Assembly (NCBI RefSeq): GCF_040822085.1 | Contig: NZ_CP162006.1 | Coordinates: 124,001 to 188,000, forward strand | DNA length: 64,000 bases | Direction of reading: 5' to 3' | DNA from: Rhodoferax sp. WC2427 | GTDB lineage: Bacteria > Pseudomonadota > Gammaproteobacteria > Burkholderiales > Burkholderiaceae_C | Shown: positions 47,481 through 55,858 of the stretch, piece after piece | How the letters are laid out: each line of letters starts with the position of its first letter | Numbering within the stretch: the stretch's first letter is position 1 | Program-made: the position numbers and the translations under genes | Notes under the pieces: generated by a model | Database searches by the model: none | Told to the model about the DNA's origin: nothing | What the model saw: the letters and a program-made list of their open reading frames with translations, nothing else

Positions 47481-48851
47481 ATGGCCAAAGACAAAACCAT
47501 CTACACCTGCAATGAATGCGGCGGCACCTGCCCCAAGTGGCTGGGCAAGTGCCCGCACTGCCAGGCCTGGAACACGCTGATCGAATCCGTGGCCGAGCCG
47601 GTGGCGGCGAGCAAGAACAACCGCTTTGCGGCGCTGGCCAAAACCGCCGAGGTGATGGCCCTGGCCGATATCGAAGCTACCGACATGGACCGCACGCCCA
47701 CCGGGCTGGACGAGCTGGACCGGGTGCTGGGCGGCGGCATTGTGGAGGGCGGCGTGGTGCTGATCGGCGGCGACCCCGGCATCGGCAAATCCACGCTGCT
47801 GCTGCAGGCGCTGGATGCGTTGCAACGCGCGGGCCAGAAGACGCTGTACGTGACCGGCGAGGAGAGCGGGGCGCAGGTGGCGTTGCGCTCGCGCCGCTTG
47901 GGCATTGTCAACAGCCAGGTGCAGGTGCTGGCCGAAATCCAGCTGGAAAAAATCCTCAGCACGCTGCAAACCCACCGCCCGCACATCGCGGTGATCGACT
48001 CGATCCAGACCGTCTATTCCGACCAGCTCACCTCGGCCCCCGGCTCGGTGGCGCAGGTGCGCGAATGTGCGGCGCACCTGACGCGCGCGGCCAAGGCCAG
48101 CGGCGTGGCCATTGTGCTGGTGGGCCACGTCACCAAAGAGGGCGCGCTGGCCGGCCCGCGCGTGCTGGAGCACATGGTGGACACGGTGCTGTACTTCGAG
48201 GGCGACACGCACAGCAGCTTTCGCCTGGTGCGCGCCATCAAGAACCGCTTTGGCGCGGTCAACGAAATCGGCGTGTTCGCCATGACCGAGCACGGCCTGA
48301 AGGGCGTGAGCAACCCCAGCGCCATCTTTTTGAGCCAGCACCCCGAGCCGGTGCCCGGCAGCTGCGTGATGGTGACGCTGGAAGGTACGCGCCCGCTGCT
48401 GGTGGAGATCCAGGCGCTGGTGGACAGCGGCGGGCCATCGCCCCGGCGGTTGAGCGTGGGCCTGGATAAAGACCGTCTGGCCATGCTGCTGGCCGTGCTG
48501 CACCGCCACGCGGGCATCGCCTGCATGGACCAGGACGTGTTTGTCAACGCCGTGGGCGGTGTACGCATCAGCGAGCCCGCCGCCGATTTGGCGGTGCTGC
48601 TGGCCATCACCTCCAGCCTGCGCGGCAAGCCGTTGCCCAAGGGCTTCATCGCTTTTGGCGAGGTGGGCCTGGCCGGTGAAGTGCGCCCCGCGCCGCGCGG
48701 CCAGGAGCGCCTGAAAGAAGCCGCCAAACTGGGCTTCAGCGTGGCCGTCGTGCCCAAGGCCAACGCCCCCAAAAAGCCCATCGAGGGCCTGACCATCCAC
48801 GCCGTGGAGCGGGTCGAGCAGGCAATGGAAGTTGTGCGTTCTTTGACGTAG
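47481..48851 (+). CDS. radA: DNA repair protein RadA
   Basis: A 456-residue RecA-like ATPase (Sms) that helps branch migration and recombination intermediate processing. It has the N-terminal C4 zinc finger (C10, C13, C24, C27), Walker A GGDPGIGKST (about 96-105), the RadA-specific KNRFG motif (near 254), and a C-terminal Lon-like domain. ATG 47481 gives the canonical start MAKDKTIYTCNECGG. Repeat copy 14 lies in its upstream region. Confidence 0.98.
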   Translation: MAKDKTIYTCNECGGTCPKWLGKCPHCQAWNTLIESVAEPVAASKNNRFAALAKTAEVMALADIEATDMDRTPTGLDELDRVLGGGIVEGGVVLIGGDPGIGKSTLLLQALDALQRAGQKTLYVTGEESGAQVALRSRRLGIVNSQVQVLAEIQLEKILSTLQTHRPHIAVIDSIQTVYSDQLTSAPGSVAQVRECAAHLTRAAKASGVAIVLVGHVTKEGALAGPRVLEHMVDTVLYFEGDTHSSFRLVRAIKNRFGAVNEIGVFAMTEHGLKGVSNPSAIFLSQHPEPVPGSCVMVTLEGTRPLLVEIQALVDSGGPSPRRLSVGLDKDRLAMLLAVLHRHAGIACMDQDVFVNAVGGVRISEPAADLAVLLAITSSLRGKPLPKGFIAFGEVGLAGEVRPAPRGQERLKEAAKLGFSVAVVPKANAPKKPIEGLTIHAVERVEQAMEVVRSLT

Positions 48852-48881
48852 TATGGGGATATAGGTTTACCGCATCCTCCC

Positions 48882-49229
48882 ATGGACTGGCTTCAAAAAC
48901 TCCCCTCCACCTGCCGCTCTCCGGCGGGTTGGGAGTGGACTATCTGGCGCAAGCTGCCCATGGTGCTGCTGGTCGGTACCGTCGTTCCCCTCGCTGGCTG
49001 GTGCCTTTGGTATTGGCTCATGGCCTCCGATGCCGCTGCCGACCTGCGCGGGCTGCAGATTGTGGGCTACGCGGTGGTGGGGGTGGTGCTGTTCCACTGG
49101 TCGGCGGTGCTCACGGTGGCCATTGGCTGCGTGATCGTGATGCTGATGAAAGGCCCTGGCTACGTGGCCGACGGCTTTCCCGTGTCGCATAGCGACCAGC
49201 CCCGGGACCCGTCGCTCGATCGGCTCTAG
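48882..49229 (+). CDS. Hypothetical membrane protein
   Basis: A 115-residue protein with two hydrophobic segments: about 27-47 (LPMVLLVGTVVPLAGWCLWYW) and 62-90 (IVGYAVVGVVLFHWSAVLTVAIGCVIVML, split for length). It has a hydrophilic C-terminus with PRDPSLDRL. It lies 30 bp after radA and may be co-transcribed. No domain is recognised; it could belong to the electron-transport cluster that follows. Confidence 0.7.
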   Translation: MDWLQKLPSTCRSPAGWEWTIWRKLPMVLLVGTVVPLAGWCLWYWLMASDAAADLRGLQIVGYAVVGVVLFHWSAVLTVAIGCVIVMLMKGPGYVADGFPVSHSDQPRDPSLDRL

Positions 49230-49283
49230 ACCTTAAGTTTTCGGTAATCTGTGTTTCCTACCATGGGCTGCATGGAGGAACCG

Positions 49284-49685
49284 ATGCATAACCTGACTTC
49301 AATCGCCCGCGGGCTGCTCTGGGGCGCACTGGCCCTGGCCCCGTGGGCGCACGCCACCACCCCTGCCGAACAACTGGCGGGCTACACCGCCCAGGCAGGA
49401 GCGCCTGCCCAGGCCGCGCGTGGGCAGCAACTGTTCACTACCCGCCACGGCAAGGAATGGAGCTGCGCGTCGTGCCACACGGCATCGCCCACGGTGGAAG
49501 GCAAACATGCCAGTACCGGTAAAGCCATCCGTCCGCTGGCACCGGCGTTCAATCCCGAACGCTTCACCGATACCGCCAAAACCGAAAAATGGTTTCGCCG
49601 CAATTGCAACGACGTGTTCGCACGCGAATGCAGCGCCGCCGAAAAGGCTGACGTGCTGGCCTGGCTGGTGGCCCTCCAGCGCTGA
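49284..49685 (+). CDS. SHP-type monoheme cytochrome c (DUF1924)
   Basis: A 133-residue periplasmic cytochrome of the DUF1924/Sphaeroides heme protein family. It has a Sec signal (to about residue 24) and a heme-binding CASCH at 61-65. The RRNCNDVFARECS region holds the asparagine (N107 or N109) proposed as the weak sixth heme ligand in SHP and the cysteine pair C108/C116. SHP is high-spin, can bind O2 and NO, and is reduced by the diheme partner. GGAGGA precedes the ATG. First gene of a cytochrome/two-component cluster. Confidence 0.9.
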   Translation: MHNLTSIARGLLWGALALAPWAHATTPAEQLAGYTAQAGAPAQAARGQQLFTTRHGKEWSCASCHTASPTVEGKHASTGKAIRPLAPAFNPERFTDTAKTEKWFRRNCNDVFARECSAAEKADVLAWLVALQR

Positions 49686-49708
49686 TGCGCATTTCTGGAA
49701 ATTCCACC

Positions 49709-50215
49709 ATGCACTTGCTTTTCGCCCGCCGCTGCGCCCTGGCGCTGGCCGCCACGCTGCTGTCCTGGGGTGCCGGGGCTGATTCCCGTGTACCCCTGCC
49801 CACGCCCTTGCCCAAGTTCCAGCAGGAGTGCGTGTCCTGCCACATCGCCTATCCGCCCGGCATGCTGCCTGCGGCTTCGTGGCGGCATTTGATGGGATCA
49901 CTGAAGCAGCACTACGGCACCGACGCTTCGCTGGACGAAGCCAGCGTGCGCGAGATCAGCACCTGGCTGCAGGCCAATGCAGGCACCTACAAGCGGGTGA
50001 GCGCGCCGCCGCCGCAGGACCGCATCACCCAGTCGGAGTGGTTCATCCGCAAACACCGCGAGGTCGATCCGGCGGTCTGGAAGCAGTCGGCGGTAAAAAG
50101 CGCAGCCAACTGCGTCGCCTGCCACACCCGCGCCGACAGCGGCAGTTTCCGCGAATCGGAAATCACTTTCCCCCAAGGCCTGGATGCGCGCTTTCGCCGC
50201 CACTGGGATGACTGA
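49709..50215 (+). CDS. Diheme cytochrome c (DHC)
   Basis: A 168-residue periplasmic protein with a signal peptide (to about residue 24) and two heme motifs, CVSCH (41-45) and CVACH (135-139). It matches the DHC partner of SHP, an electron donor to it. ATG 49709 is chosen because a GGAA box and a normal signal peptide follow it; an in-frame ATG at 49685 overlapping the SHP stop is the alternative. The cytochrome b561 gene follows by 11 bp. Confidence 0.9.
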   Translation: MHLLFARRCALALAATLLSWGAGADSRVPLPTPLPKFQQECVSCHIAYPPGMLPAASWRHLMGSLKQHYGTDASLDEASVREISTWLQANAGTYKRVSAPPPQDRITQSEWFIRKHREVDPAVWKQSAVKSAANCVACHTRADSGSFRESEITFPQGLDARFRRHWDD

Positions 50216-50226
50216 AGGAGCCCCAC

Positions 50227-50940
50227 ATGAACGCAATGACCCCGTCGCCCGCCGCCGCATCCAGCGGCCCCGCCACCCGCCGCGTGGTGGATGCGCCCAC
50301 CCGCGTTTTCCACTGGCTGTTTGCCTTGAGCTTTGTGGGCGCTTATTTAACGGCCGAGGGCGAGCGCTGGCGCATGCTGCACGTGACCCTGGGCTACACC
50401 CTGGCCGGTTTGCTGGTCTTTCGGGTGGTGTACGGGCTGGTGGGCCCCCGGCAGGCCCGGTTGTCCCTACTGTGGCGCAAGCTGGCGGGCCTGCCGCGGT
50501 GGCTGGCAGCAGCGGCGTCGCTGCAAGCGGTGGATGGGCGCCAGGCGCAGAACCTGGCCATGGCTTTGGCGGTAGTGGGCCTGCTGGTGCTGGCCTTGCC
50601 CTTGACCCTGTCGGGATACGCCAGCTATAGCGACTGGGGCGACGGGCTGGGCGAAGCGCATGAATTCCTGGGCAACGCCTTTCTGGCGCTGGTGCTCGGC
50701 CATTTGGCTTTGATGCTGATCCTGGGCCTGCTGCGCCGCAAGAATGTAGCCCGCAATATGTTGACGGGGCGGGTCGAAGGCCCTGGGCCCGACCTGGCCA
50801 AACGCAACCACGCTCTGTTGGCAGTATTGCTGCTGGTGGCGGTGCTGGCTTTTTGGGCCTGGCAATGGCAGCAGGCGCCGAACGGTCTGGTGGCGGGCCA
50901 GGATGGCAGCGTTATCCGCACAGAACATGATGCAGATTAA
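50227..50940 (+). CDS. Cytochrome b561 family membrane protein
   Basis: A 237-residue di-heme cytochrome b with four to five hydrophobic helices. The first helix starts PTRVFHWLFALSFVG with a heme-ligand histidine; later histidines lie in LHVTLGYTLAG, LGEAHEFLGN and LVLGHLALM. It would accept electrons from quinol and pass them to DHC and SHP. AAGGAG precedes the ATG. The C-terminus has an extra hydrophobic segment after residue 190. Confidence 0.9.
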   Translation: MNAMTPSPAAASSGPATRRVVDAPTRVFHWLFALSFVGAYLTAEGERWRMLHVTLGYTLAGLLVFRVVYGLVGPRQARLSLLWRKLAGLPRWLAAAASLQAVDGRQAQNLAMALAVVGLLVLALPLTLSGYASYSDWGDGLGEAHEFLGNAFLALVLGHLALMLILGLLRRKNVARNMLTGRVEGPGPDLAKRNHALLAVLLLVAVLAFWAWQWQQAPNGLVAGQDGSVIRTEHDAD

Positions 50941-50994
50941 AGCGCCAACACCCGCAATGCCGGAAGATCAGCAGAAAAACAAAGGCAACTGACG

Positions 50995-51660
50995 ATGCGC
51001 ATTCTGTTGGCAGAAGATGACTCCCTGTTGGGCGACGGCCTGCGTGCCGGTTTGCGGCAATTGGGTTTTCAGGTGGATTGGGTGCGTGACGGCCTGGCGG
51101 CCGAGCGCGAACTGGCCACCGGCACCTACGCGGCAGCGGTGCTGGACCTGGGCCTGCCGCTGCAGGACGGCCTGGTGGCCCTGCAAAACCTGCGCCAAAG
51201 CGGTGTTTCCACCCCGGTGCTGGTCCTCACCGCCCGCGACACCGTGCCCGAGCGCATCCGCGGCCTGGACCTGGGGGCCGACGACTATGTGGTCAAACCG
51301 GTGGACCTGCACGAGCTGGGCGCGCGCCTGCGCAGCCTGGTGCGCCGCGCGCATGGCCAACTGCAAGAGTGGCTGTGCAGCGGGCCGGTGCAGCTGGACC
51401 CGGCCGCGCGGCAGGTACGGGTGCACGGCGAGAGCGTGGCCTTGTCCCTGCGGGAATTCGATGTGCTGCACACCCTGATGCGCAATGCGGGCCGCGTGCT
51501 GTCGCGCGACCAGTTGCAGCAGCAGATGTACAGCTGGGGGCAAGAGGTGGAGAGCAACGCCATCGAAGTGCACATCCACCACCTGCGCCGCAAGCTGGCG
51601 GTGGGCGTGGTGCAGACTGTGCGCGGCGTGGGCTACACCGTGCAGCGCGACCCGGCATGA
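50995..51660 (+). CDS. OmpR-family response regulator (QseB-like)
   Basis: A 221-residue regulator with an N-terminal receiver (phosphoacceptor aspartate in VLDLGLPLQDG near residue 51, and VKPVDLHELGARL at its end) and a C-terminal winged-helix DNA-binding domain (VHIHHLRRKLAVGVVQTVRGVGY). It overlaps the kinase gene by 4 nt. It is transcribed in the same direction just after the cytochrome b561 gene, so it probably controls the cytochrome cluster. Confidence 0.95.
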   Translation: MRILLAEDDSLLGDGLRAGLRQLGFQVDWVRDGLAAERELATGTYAAAVLDLGLPLQDGLVALQNLRQSGVSTPVLVLTARDTVPERIRGLDLGADDYVVKPVDLHELGARLRSLVRRAHGQLQEWLCSGPVQLDPAARQVRVHGESVALSLREFDVLHTLMRNAGRVLSRDQLQQQMYSWGQEVESNAIEVHIHHLRRKLAVGVVQTVRGVGYTVQRDPA

Positions 51661-53000
51661 AAGGCCGCTCCCTGCAAACCCGCCTGCTGGCCGGGGTGCT
51701 GGGGCTGGTGATGGTGGTGTGGCTGGGGGCGGCGGTGGCCACCTGGTTCGATGCCCGCCACGAACTCGACGAGCTACTCGACAGCCACCTGGCCCAGGCC
51801 GCGTCCCTGCTGGTGGCGCAGCAAATCGCGCCGGACGACGACGATGATGCCGCCATCGATACGCCAGCGGCCTACCGCTATGCCCCGCACGTGGCCTTCC
51901 AGGTGTTCCACGCGGGCGAGTTGGTGGTCCGCTCCGCCAACGCACCCGCTGCACCCATGGCCCCTTTGGTGGCCGGGTTCAGCACGGTGCGGATGCCGCA
52001 GGGCCGCGAGTGGCGGGTGTTTGCCAGCTTGCACAGCGCCCGCGATGTCTACGTGCTGGTGGGCGAAGAAACGGCGGCCCGCGGCGAGATCCTGCGGGCC
52101 ATCTTGCGCAGCCTGCTGCTGCCGCTGGCCTTTGCCTTGCCGCTGCTGGCGCTGGGGGGCTGGTGGGCGGTGCGCCAGGGCCTGCAGCCGCTGCGCCAGC
52201 TCAGCCAGGTGCTGGGCCTGCGCCAGCCGCAAGCCCTGGAGCCGGTGCGGATTGCCGACCTGCCACCCGAAATGCGGCCCATGGTGCAGGCCTTGAACGG
52301 CTTGCTGGAGCGCATCGCCTACTTGCGCGAATCCGAGCGCCGCTTTACCGCCGATGCGGCCCACGAACTGCGCACCCCGATGGCCGCCATCCGCGCCCAG
52401 GCCCAGGTGGCGCTGGGTGCCGGGGCCGATGCCGACCAGCGCCAGCACGCGCTGCGGGCCACCCTGGAAGGCTGCGACCGCGCCACCCGGCTGGTCGAGC
52501 AGCTGCTGACGCTGGCGCGTCTGGAAGCCGATGGCACCGCGCACACCGACACGCTGGAGCTGTGCGCCGTGGCCCGCAGCACCGCCGCCGACCTGGCACC
52601 CGCCGCCCTGCAGCGCCAGCAAATCCTGGAGCTGGAAGCCGACACCCCCTGCACGGTGCCGGGCGACGCGGTGCTGGCCGGGGTGCTGGTGCGCAACCTG
52701 GTGGACAACGCCTTGCGCTACAGCCCGCCCGGGGCCCGTATCCAGATCCGCGTGGCGCAGGAGGGCGGGCAGACCGTACTGCACGTGGACGACAGCGGCC
52801 CGGGCATGGCCGAGGCCGATATGGCCCATCTGGGCGAGCGCTTTTACCGGCCGCTGGGCCAGGACCAGCCCGGCAGCGGTCTGGGCTGGTCCATCGTCCA
52901 GCGCGTGGCCGAAGTGCTGGGCGCGCAGGTACAGGTGGGCCGTTCACAGCGGCTGGGCGGGTTGGCGGTGGCGGTTCGCTGGTCCCCGGGTGGAGTCTGA
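51657..53000 (+). CDS. Sensor histidine kinase (QseC-like)
   Basis: A 447-residue inner-membrane kinase. It has TM1 at about residues 9-30, a periplasmic loop with a DDDDD cluster (about 58-65), TM2 near 145-170, a HAMP-like linker, HisKA with DAAHELRTPMAAIRAQ (near residue 238), and HATPase with NLVDNALRYSPPGA and GSGLGWSIVQRVAEVLGA. ATGA overlap with the response regulator gene. The signal is unknown; redox state or a heme ligand would fit the neighbouring SHP/DHC cluster. Confidence 0.93.
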   Translation: MKGRSLQTRLLAGVLGLVMVVWLGAAVATWFDARHELDELLDSHLAQAASLLVAQQIAPDDDDDAAIDTPAAYRYAPHVAFQVFHAGELVVRSANAPAAPMAPLVAGFSTVRMPQGREWRVFASLHSARDVYVLVGEETAARGEILRAILRSLLLPLAFALPLLALGGWWAVRQGLQPLRQLSQVLGLRQPQALEPVRIADLPPEMRPMVQALNGLLERIAYLRESERRFTADAAHELRTPMAAIRAQAQVALGAGADADQRQHALRATLEGCDRATRLVEQLLTLARLEADGTAHTDTLELCAVARSTAADLAPAALQRQQILELEADTPCTVPGDAVLAGVLVRNLVDNALRYSPPGARIQIRVAQEGGQTVLHVDDSGPGMAEADMAHLGERFYRPLGQDQPGSGLGWSIVQRVAEVLGAQVQVGRSQRLGGLAVAVRWSPGGV

Positions 53001-53012
53001 CAAAATCCCTGC

Positions 53013-53444
53013 ATGCAATTTCAGAAAATCCTGGTTCCGGTGGGCGTTGTAGCGGTGGTGGTAGTGGCGTTTCGCGAATATTCCTGGGCCGGTGTGGCCC
53101 TGGCGCTGGGCCTGGTCGTGATGTGGGGGCTGCTGCATTTTTCCCGCATGATGCAGGTGATGACGCGCGCGGCCAACCGGCCCATCGGCACGGTGGCCAG
53201 TGCGGTGATGCTCAACGCCAAGCTGCGCCCCGGCGTGACCCTGCTGCACGTGGTGGCCATGACCAAGTCGCTGGGCGCGCTGCAAACCCCCAAAGACACC
53301 CAGCCTGAGCTGTACCGCTGGACCGATGCCAGCGCCTCGTTTGTGACCTGCACCTTCGCGGGTGGCAAGCTGGTGGAATGGCAACTGCTGCGCCCCCCGC
53401 AAGACGATGGCGAGCCGCCTGCTGCGGCCCCTGGCGCGGCCTGA
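53013..53444 (+). CDS. Conserved small membrane protein of unknown function
   Basis: A 143-residue protein with two hydrophobic segments in the first 45 residues (ILVPVGVVAVVVVAFREYS and VALALGLVVMWGLLHF). A cytoplasmic part contains NRPIGTVASAVMLNAKLRPG and ends in a low-complexity PPAAAPGAA tail. It starts 12 bp after the kinase stop and 53 bp before ilvE. I recognise no domain; it is likely conserved in related bacteria because it sits steadily in front of ilvE. Confidence 0.6.
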   Translation: MQFQKILVPVGVVAVVVVAFREYSWAGVALALGLVVMWGLLHFSRMMQVMTRAANRPIGTVASAVMLNAKLRPGVTLLHVVAMTKSLGALQTPKDTQPELYRWTDASASFVTCTFAGGKLVEWQLLRPPQDDGEPPAAAPGAA

Positions 53445-53497
53445 GCAACCCGTAAAATTAGTTTCTTCACCCCTCTACAACCCCCCTAGGAACCGCC

Positions 53498-54448
53498 ATG
53501 TCCCCGCTACCCCCTTCGATGTCTGACCGCGACGGCAAAATCTGGATGGACGGCCAGATGGTCGAATGGCGCGATGCCAAGATCCATGTGCTCACGCACA
53601 CCCTGCACTACGGCTGCGGCGCGTTCGAAGGCGTGCGGGCCTACAACACCGTCAACGGCCCGGCCATCTTCCGCCTGCAGGAACACACCGAGCGCCTGTT
53701 CAACAGCGCCAAGATCCTGCGCATGCAGATCCCGTTCACCCAGCAAGAGGTCAACGATGCGCAATGCGCCGTGATCCGCGAAAACAAGCTCGAATCGGGC
53801 TACCTGCGCCCGCTGACCTGGATCGGTGACAAGAAGCTGGGCGTCTCGCCCAAGGGCAACACTATCCACCTGATGGTCGCCGCCTGGCCCTGGGGTGCCT
53901 ACCTGGGCGAAGAGGGCATGCAGCGCGGCATCCGCGTGAAGATCTCCAGCTACACCCGCCACCACGTCAACATCACCATGACCCAGGCCAAGGCGGTGAG
54001 CAACTACACCAACTCCATCCTGGCCAACATGGAAGCCACCGACGACGGCTATGACGAAGCCATGCTGCTCGACGCCAACGGCTTTGTCAGCGAAGGCGCA
54101 GGCGAAAACCTGTTTGTGGTCAAGGGCGGCGTGGTCTACACCCCCGATCTGTCCGCCGGTGCCCTCAACGGCATCACCCGCAACACCGTGTTCCACATCT
54201 GCAAGGACCTGGGCCTGGAAGTGGTGCAAAAGCGCATTACCCGCGACGAGGTCTACATCGCCGACGAAGCCTTCTTCACCGGCACCGCCGCCGAAGTCAC
54301 GCCCATCCGCGAACTCGACCGCATCGAACTCGGCCGCGACGACTACGTTGGCAGCCGCGGCCCGATCACCGCAAAAATCCAGGCGGCCTTCTTTGACATC
54401 GTCAACGGCCGCAATCCCAAATACGCCCACTGGCTCACGAAAGTCTGA
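53498..54448 (+). CDS. ilvE: Branched-chain amino acid aminotransferase IlvE
   Basis: A 316-residue class IV PLP aminotransferase for leucine, isoleucine and valine. The Schiff-base lysine is K165 (MTQAKAVSNYTNS). LHYGCGAFEGVRAY (37-50), YLRPLTWIG and SEGAGENLFVVKGG are typical of this family. CTAGGA lies before the ATG, with an alternative internal start at MSDRDGKIW. It starts a short operon with the zinc-finger gene (2 bp gap) and the waaF-like gene. Confidence 0.97.
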   Translation: MSPLPPSMSDRDGKIWMDGQMVEWRDAKIHVLTHTLHYGCGAFEGVRAYNTVNGPAIFRLQEHTERLFNSAKILRMQIPFTQQEVNDAQCAVIRENKLESGYLRPLTWIGDKKLGVSPKGNTIHLMVAAWPWGAYLGEEGMQRGIRVKISSYTRHHVNITMTQAKAVSNYTNSILANMEATDDGYDEAMLLDANGFVSEGAGENLFVVKGGVVYTPDLSAGALNGITRNTVFHICKDLGLEVVQKRITRDEVYIADEAFFTGTAAEVTPIRELDRIELGRDDYVGSRGPITAKIQAAFFDIVNGRNPKYAHWLTKV

Positions 54449-54450
54449 AC

Positions 54451-54648
54451 ATGTCCATTGAACTGCTAGCCAAAGACCTGAACGCCCAAGGCGGCGTGTT
54501 CTGCCCCAGCCCCAAAGCCCACATGGCCCTGTGGAACAGCCACCCCAAGGTGTACCTTGACGTGGCCCATACCGGCCAGGCCAAGTGCCCTTACTGCGGC
54601 ACGGTGTACGCGCTGAAGGCGGGTGAGCACTTCGGCGGTGGCCACTAA
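54451..54648 (+). CDS. Small CHCC zinc-finger protein
   Basis: A 65-residue protein of the zf-CHCC family. The ligands are C18 (VFCPSP), H25 or H32, and C47 and C50 (KCPYCGTVYAL), and the C-terminal YALKAGEHF is typical. It resembles the mitochondrial NDUFS6-like domain. It sits 2 bp after ilvE and overlaps the waaF-like frame. It is commonly found beside ilvE and waaF in this family; its function is unknown. Confidence 0.88.
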   Translation: MSIELLAKDLNAQGGVFCPSPKAHMALWNSHPKVYLDVAHTGQAKCPYCGTVYALKAGEHFGGGH

Positions 54649-55645
54649 CTCCCTGGTCATCGCCCCCCAGTGGATTGGGGACGCGGTGATGACCGAGCCG
54701 CTGATGCGCCGCCTGCAGGCGCGGGGCGAGCGGCTGACCGTGGGCGCGCTGCCCTGGGTGGCGCCGGTGTACCGGGCCATGCCGCAGGTGGCCGAGGTGG
54801 TCGAATTTCCGTTCCAGCACGGCGGCCTGCAGTGGCAGGCGCGGCGGGCCATGGCGGCACAGCTGCACGGTCGGTTTGACGCGGCCTACGTGCTGCCCAA
54901 TTCACTCAAAAGCGCGCTGATTCCGTTTCTGGCGCGCATCCCCCGGCGGGTCGGCTACTTGGGCGAAGCCCGCATCGGCCTGCTGACCGAGCGGCTGAAA
55001 AATCCGCCCCGCGACGAGCGACCGCCCATGGTGGCCTTCTATTCCGCGCTGAGTGGCGAAACCGGCCTGGACCGCGACCGCCCCCGCTTGCAGATGCCGC
55101 CGCGCCTGGTGGCGCAGTCGCTGGCCGACCTGGGCCTGCAGCCCGGCGGCTATGCGGTGTTTGCGCCCGGGGCTGAGTTTGGCCCGGCCAAGCGCTGGCC
55201 GGCCGCCCACTTTGCCGCGCTGGCCCAGCAGCTGGACCTGCCGGTGGTGCTGTTGGGCTCGGGCAAGGAGCGGGCGCTGTGCGAGGAGATAGCTGCACCG
55301 GTCAACGCTGCGCGTCCCGGCTGGGCCCTGAACTTTGCAGGAAAAACCACGTTGGAGCAGGCGCTATCGGCGATAGCAGCTACCAAAACCATAGTAAGCA
55401 ATGATTCCGGCCTGATGCACGTGGCCGCCGCTTTTGGCGTGCCGCAGGTGGCCATTTTTGGCTCCAGCAGCCCGCTGCACACCCCGCCGCTGAACGACCG
55501 TGCCCAGGTGCTGTGGCTCAAAAACGATGCCGCCTACCAGCCGCCGCTGGACTGCGCGCCCTGCTTCCAGCGTACTTGCCCGCTGGGCCACACCCGCTGC
55601 CTGGTGGATGTGACGCCGCAACGGGTGCTGGCGGCCCTGGCCTGA
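54623..55645 (+). CDS. waaF: ADP-heptose:LPS heptosyltransferase II
   Basis: A 340-residue GT-B fold glycosyltransferase family 9 enzyme of the LPS inner core. The N-terminal motif is LVIAPQWIGDAVMTEPLMRRL (split by length), and VFAPGAEFGPAKRWPAAHFA and SNDSGLMHVAAAFGVPQVAIFG are the classic nucleotide-sugar sites. The GTG at 54623 overlaps the zinc-finger gene; a GTG at 54638 is equally possible. It transfers the second heptose to the core oligosaccharide. Confidence 0.93.
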   Translation: MSTSAVATNSLVIAPQWIGDAVMTEPLMRRLQARGERLTVGALPWVAPVYRAMPQVAEVVEFPFQHGGLQWQARRAMAAQLHGRFDAAYVLPNSLKSALIPFLARIPRRVGYLGEARIGLLTERLKNPPRDERPPMVAFYSALSGETGLDRDRPRLQMPPRLVAQSLADLGLQPGGYAVFAPGAEFGPAKRWPAAHFAALAQQLDLPVVLLGSGKERALCEEIAAPVNAARPGWALNFAGKTTLEQALSAIAATKTIVSNDSGLMHVAAAFGVPQVAIFGSSSPLHTPPLNDRAQVLWLKNDAAYQPPLDCAPCFQRTCPLGHTRCLVDVTPQRVLAALA

Positions 55646-55734
55646 AGCTTGCGTGGCCGAATCGCAAGATCCTGCGGCCGAGTCGCAATTTGTGCTTGAA
55701 TTCTGCAAAGAAATGTTACATTTCGCGGCTGCAG

Positions 55735-55855
55735 TGCTTTCGACATCGGCTGCAAGGATGCCTGGACAACCCGGGCGGAGGAAGCTGGGTCCCCATCCGG
55801 CCTGTTTGTCGGCCCGCTCAGGCTCTCGTAGAAACACACGGACCCCGCCCACACT
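55735..55855 (+). ncRNA. GC-rich structured leader of the diguanylate cyclase gene
   Basis: Nested complementarity is visible: GGATG (55756-55760) with CATCC (55794-55798), GGAC/GTCC and CCC/GGG inside it, and then GCCTG (55800-55804) with CAGGC (55819-55823). It lies directly before the GGDEF gene. It does not match the c-di-GMP, SAM, TPP, cobalamin or glycine riboswitch consensus sequences I know, so it is only a candidate structured 5' UTR. Confidence 0.35.
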
Positions 55856-55858
55856 CCG

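Noticed and set aside
55281..55400. Palindromic repeat copy inside the waaF-like gene
   Set aside because: Short matches such as ATAGCTGC and GATAGCAGCTAC occur, but the codons encode a conserved segment, so this is probably chance.
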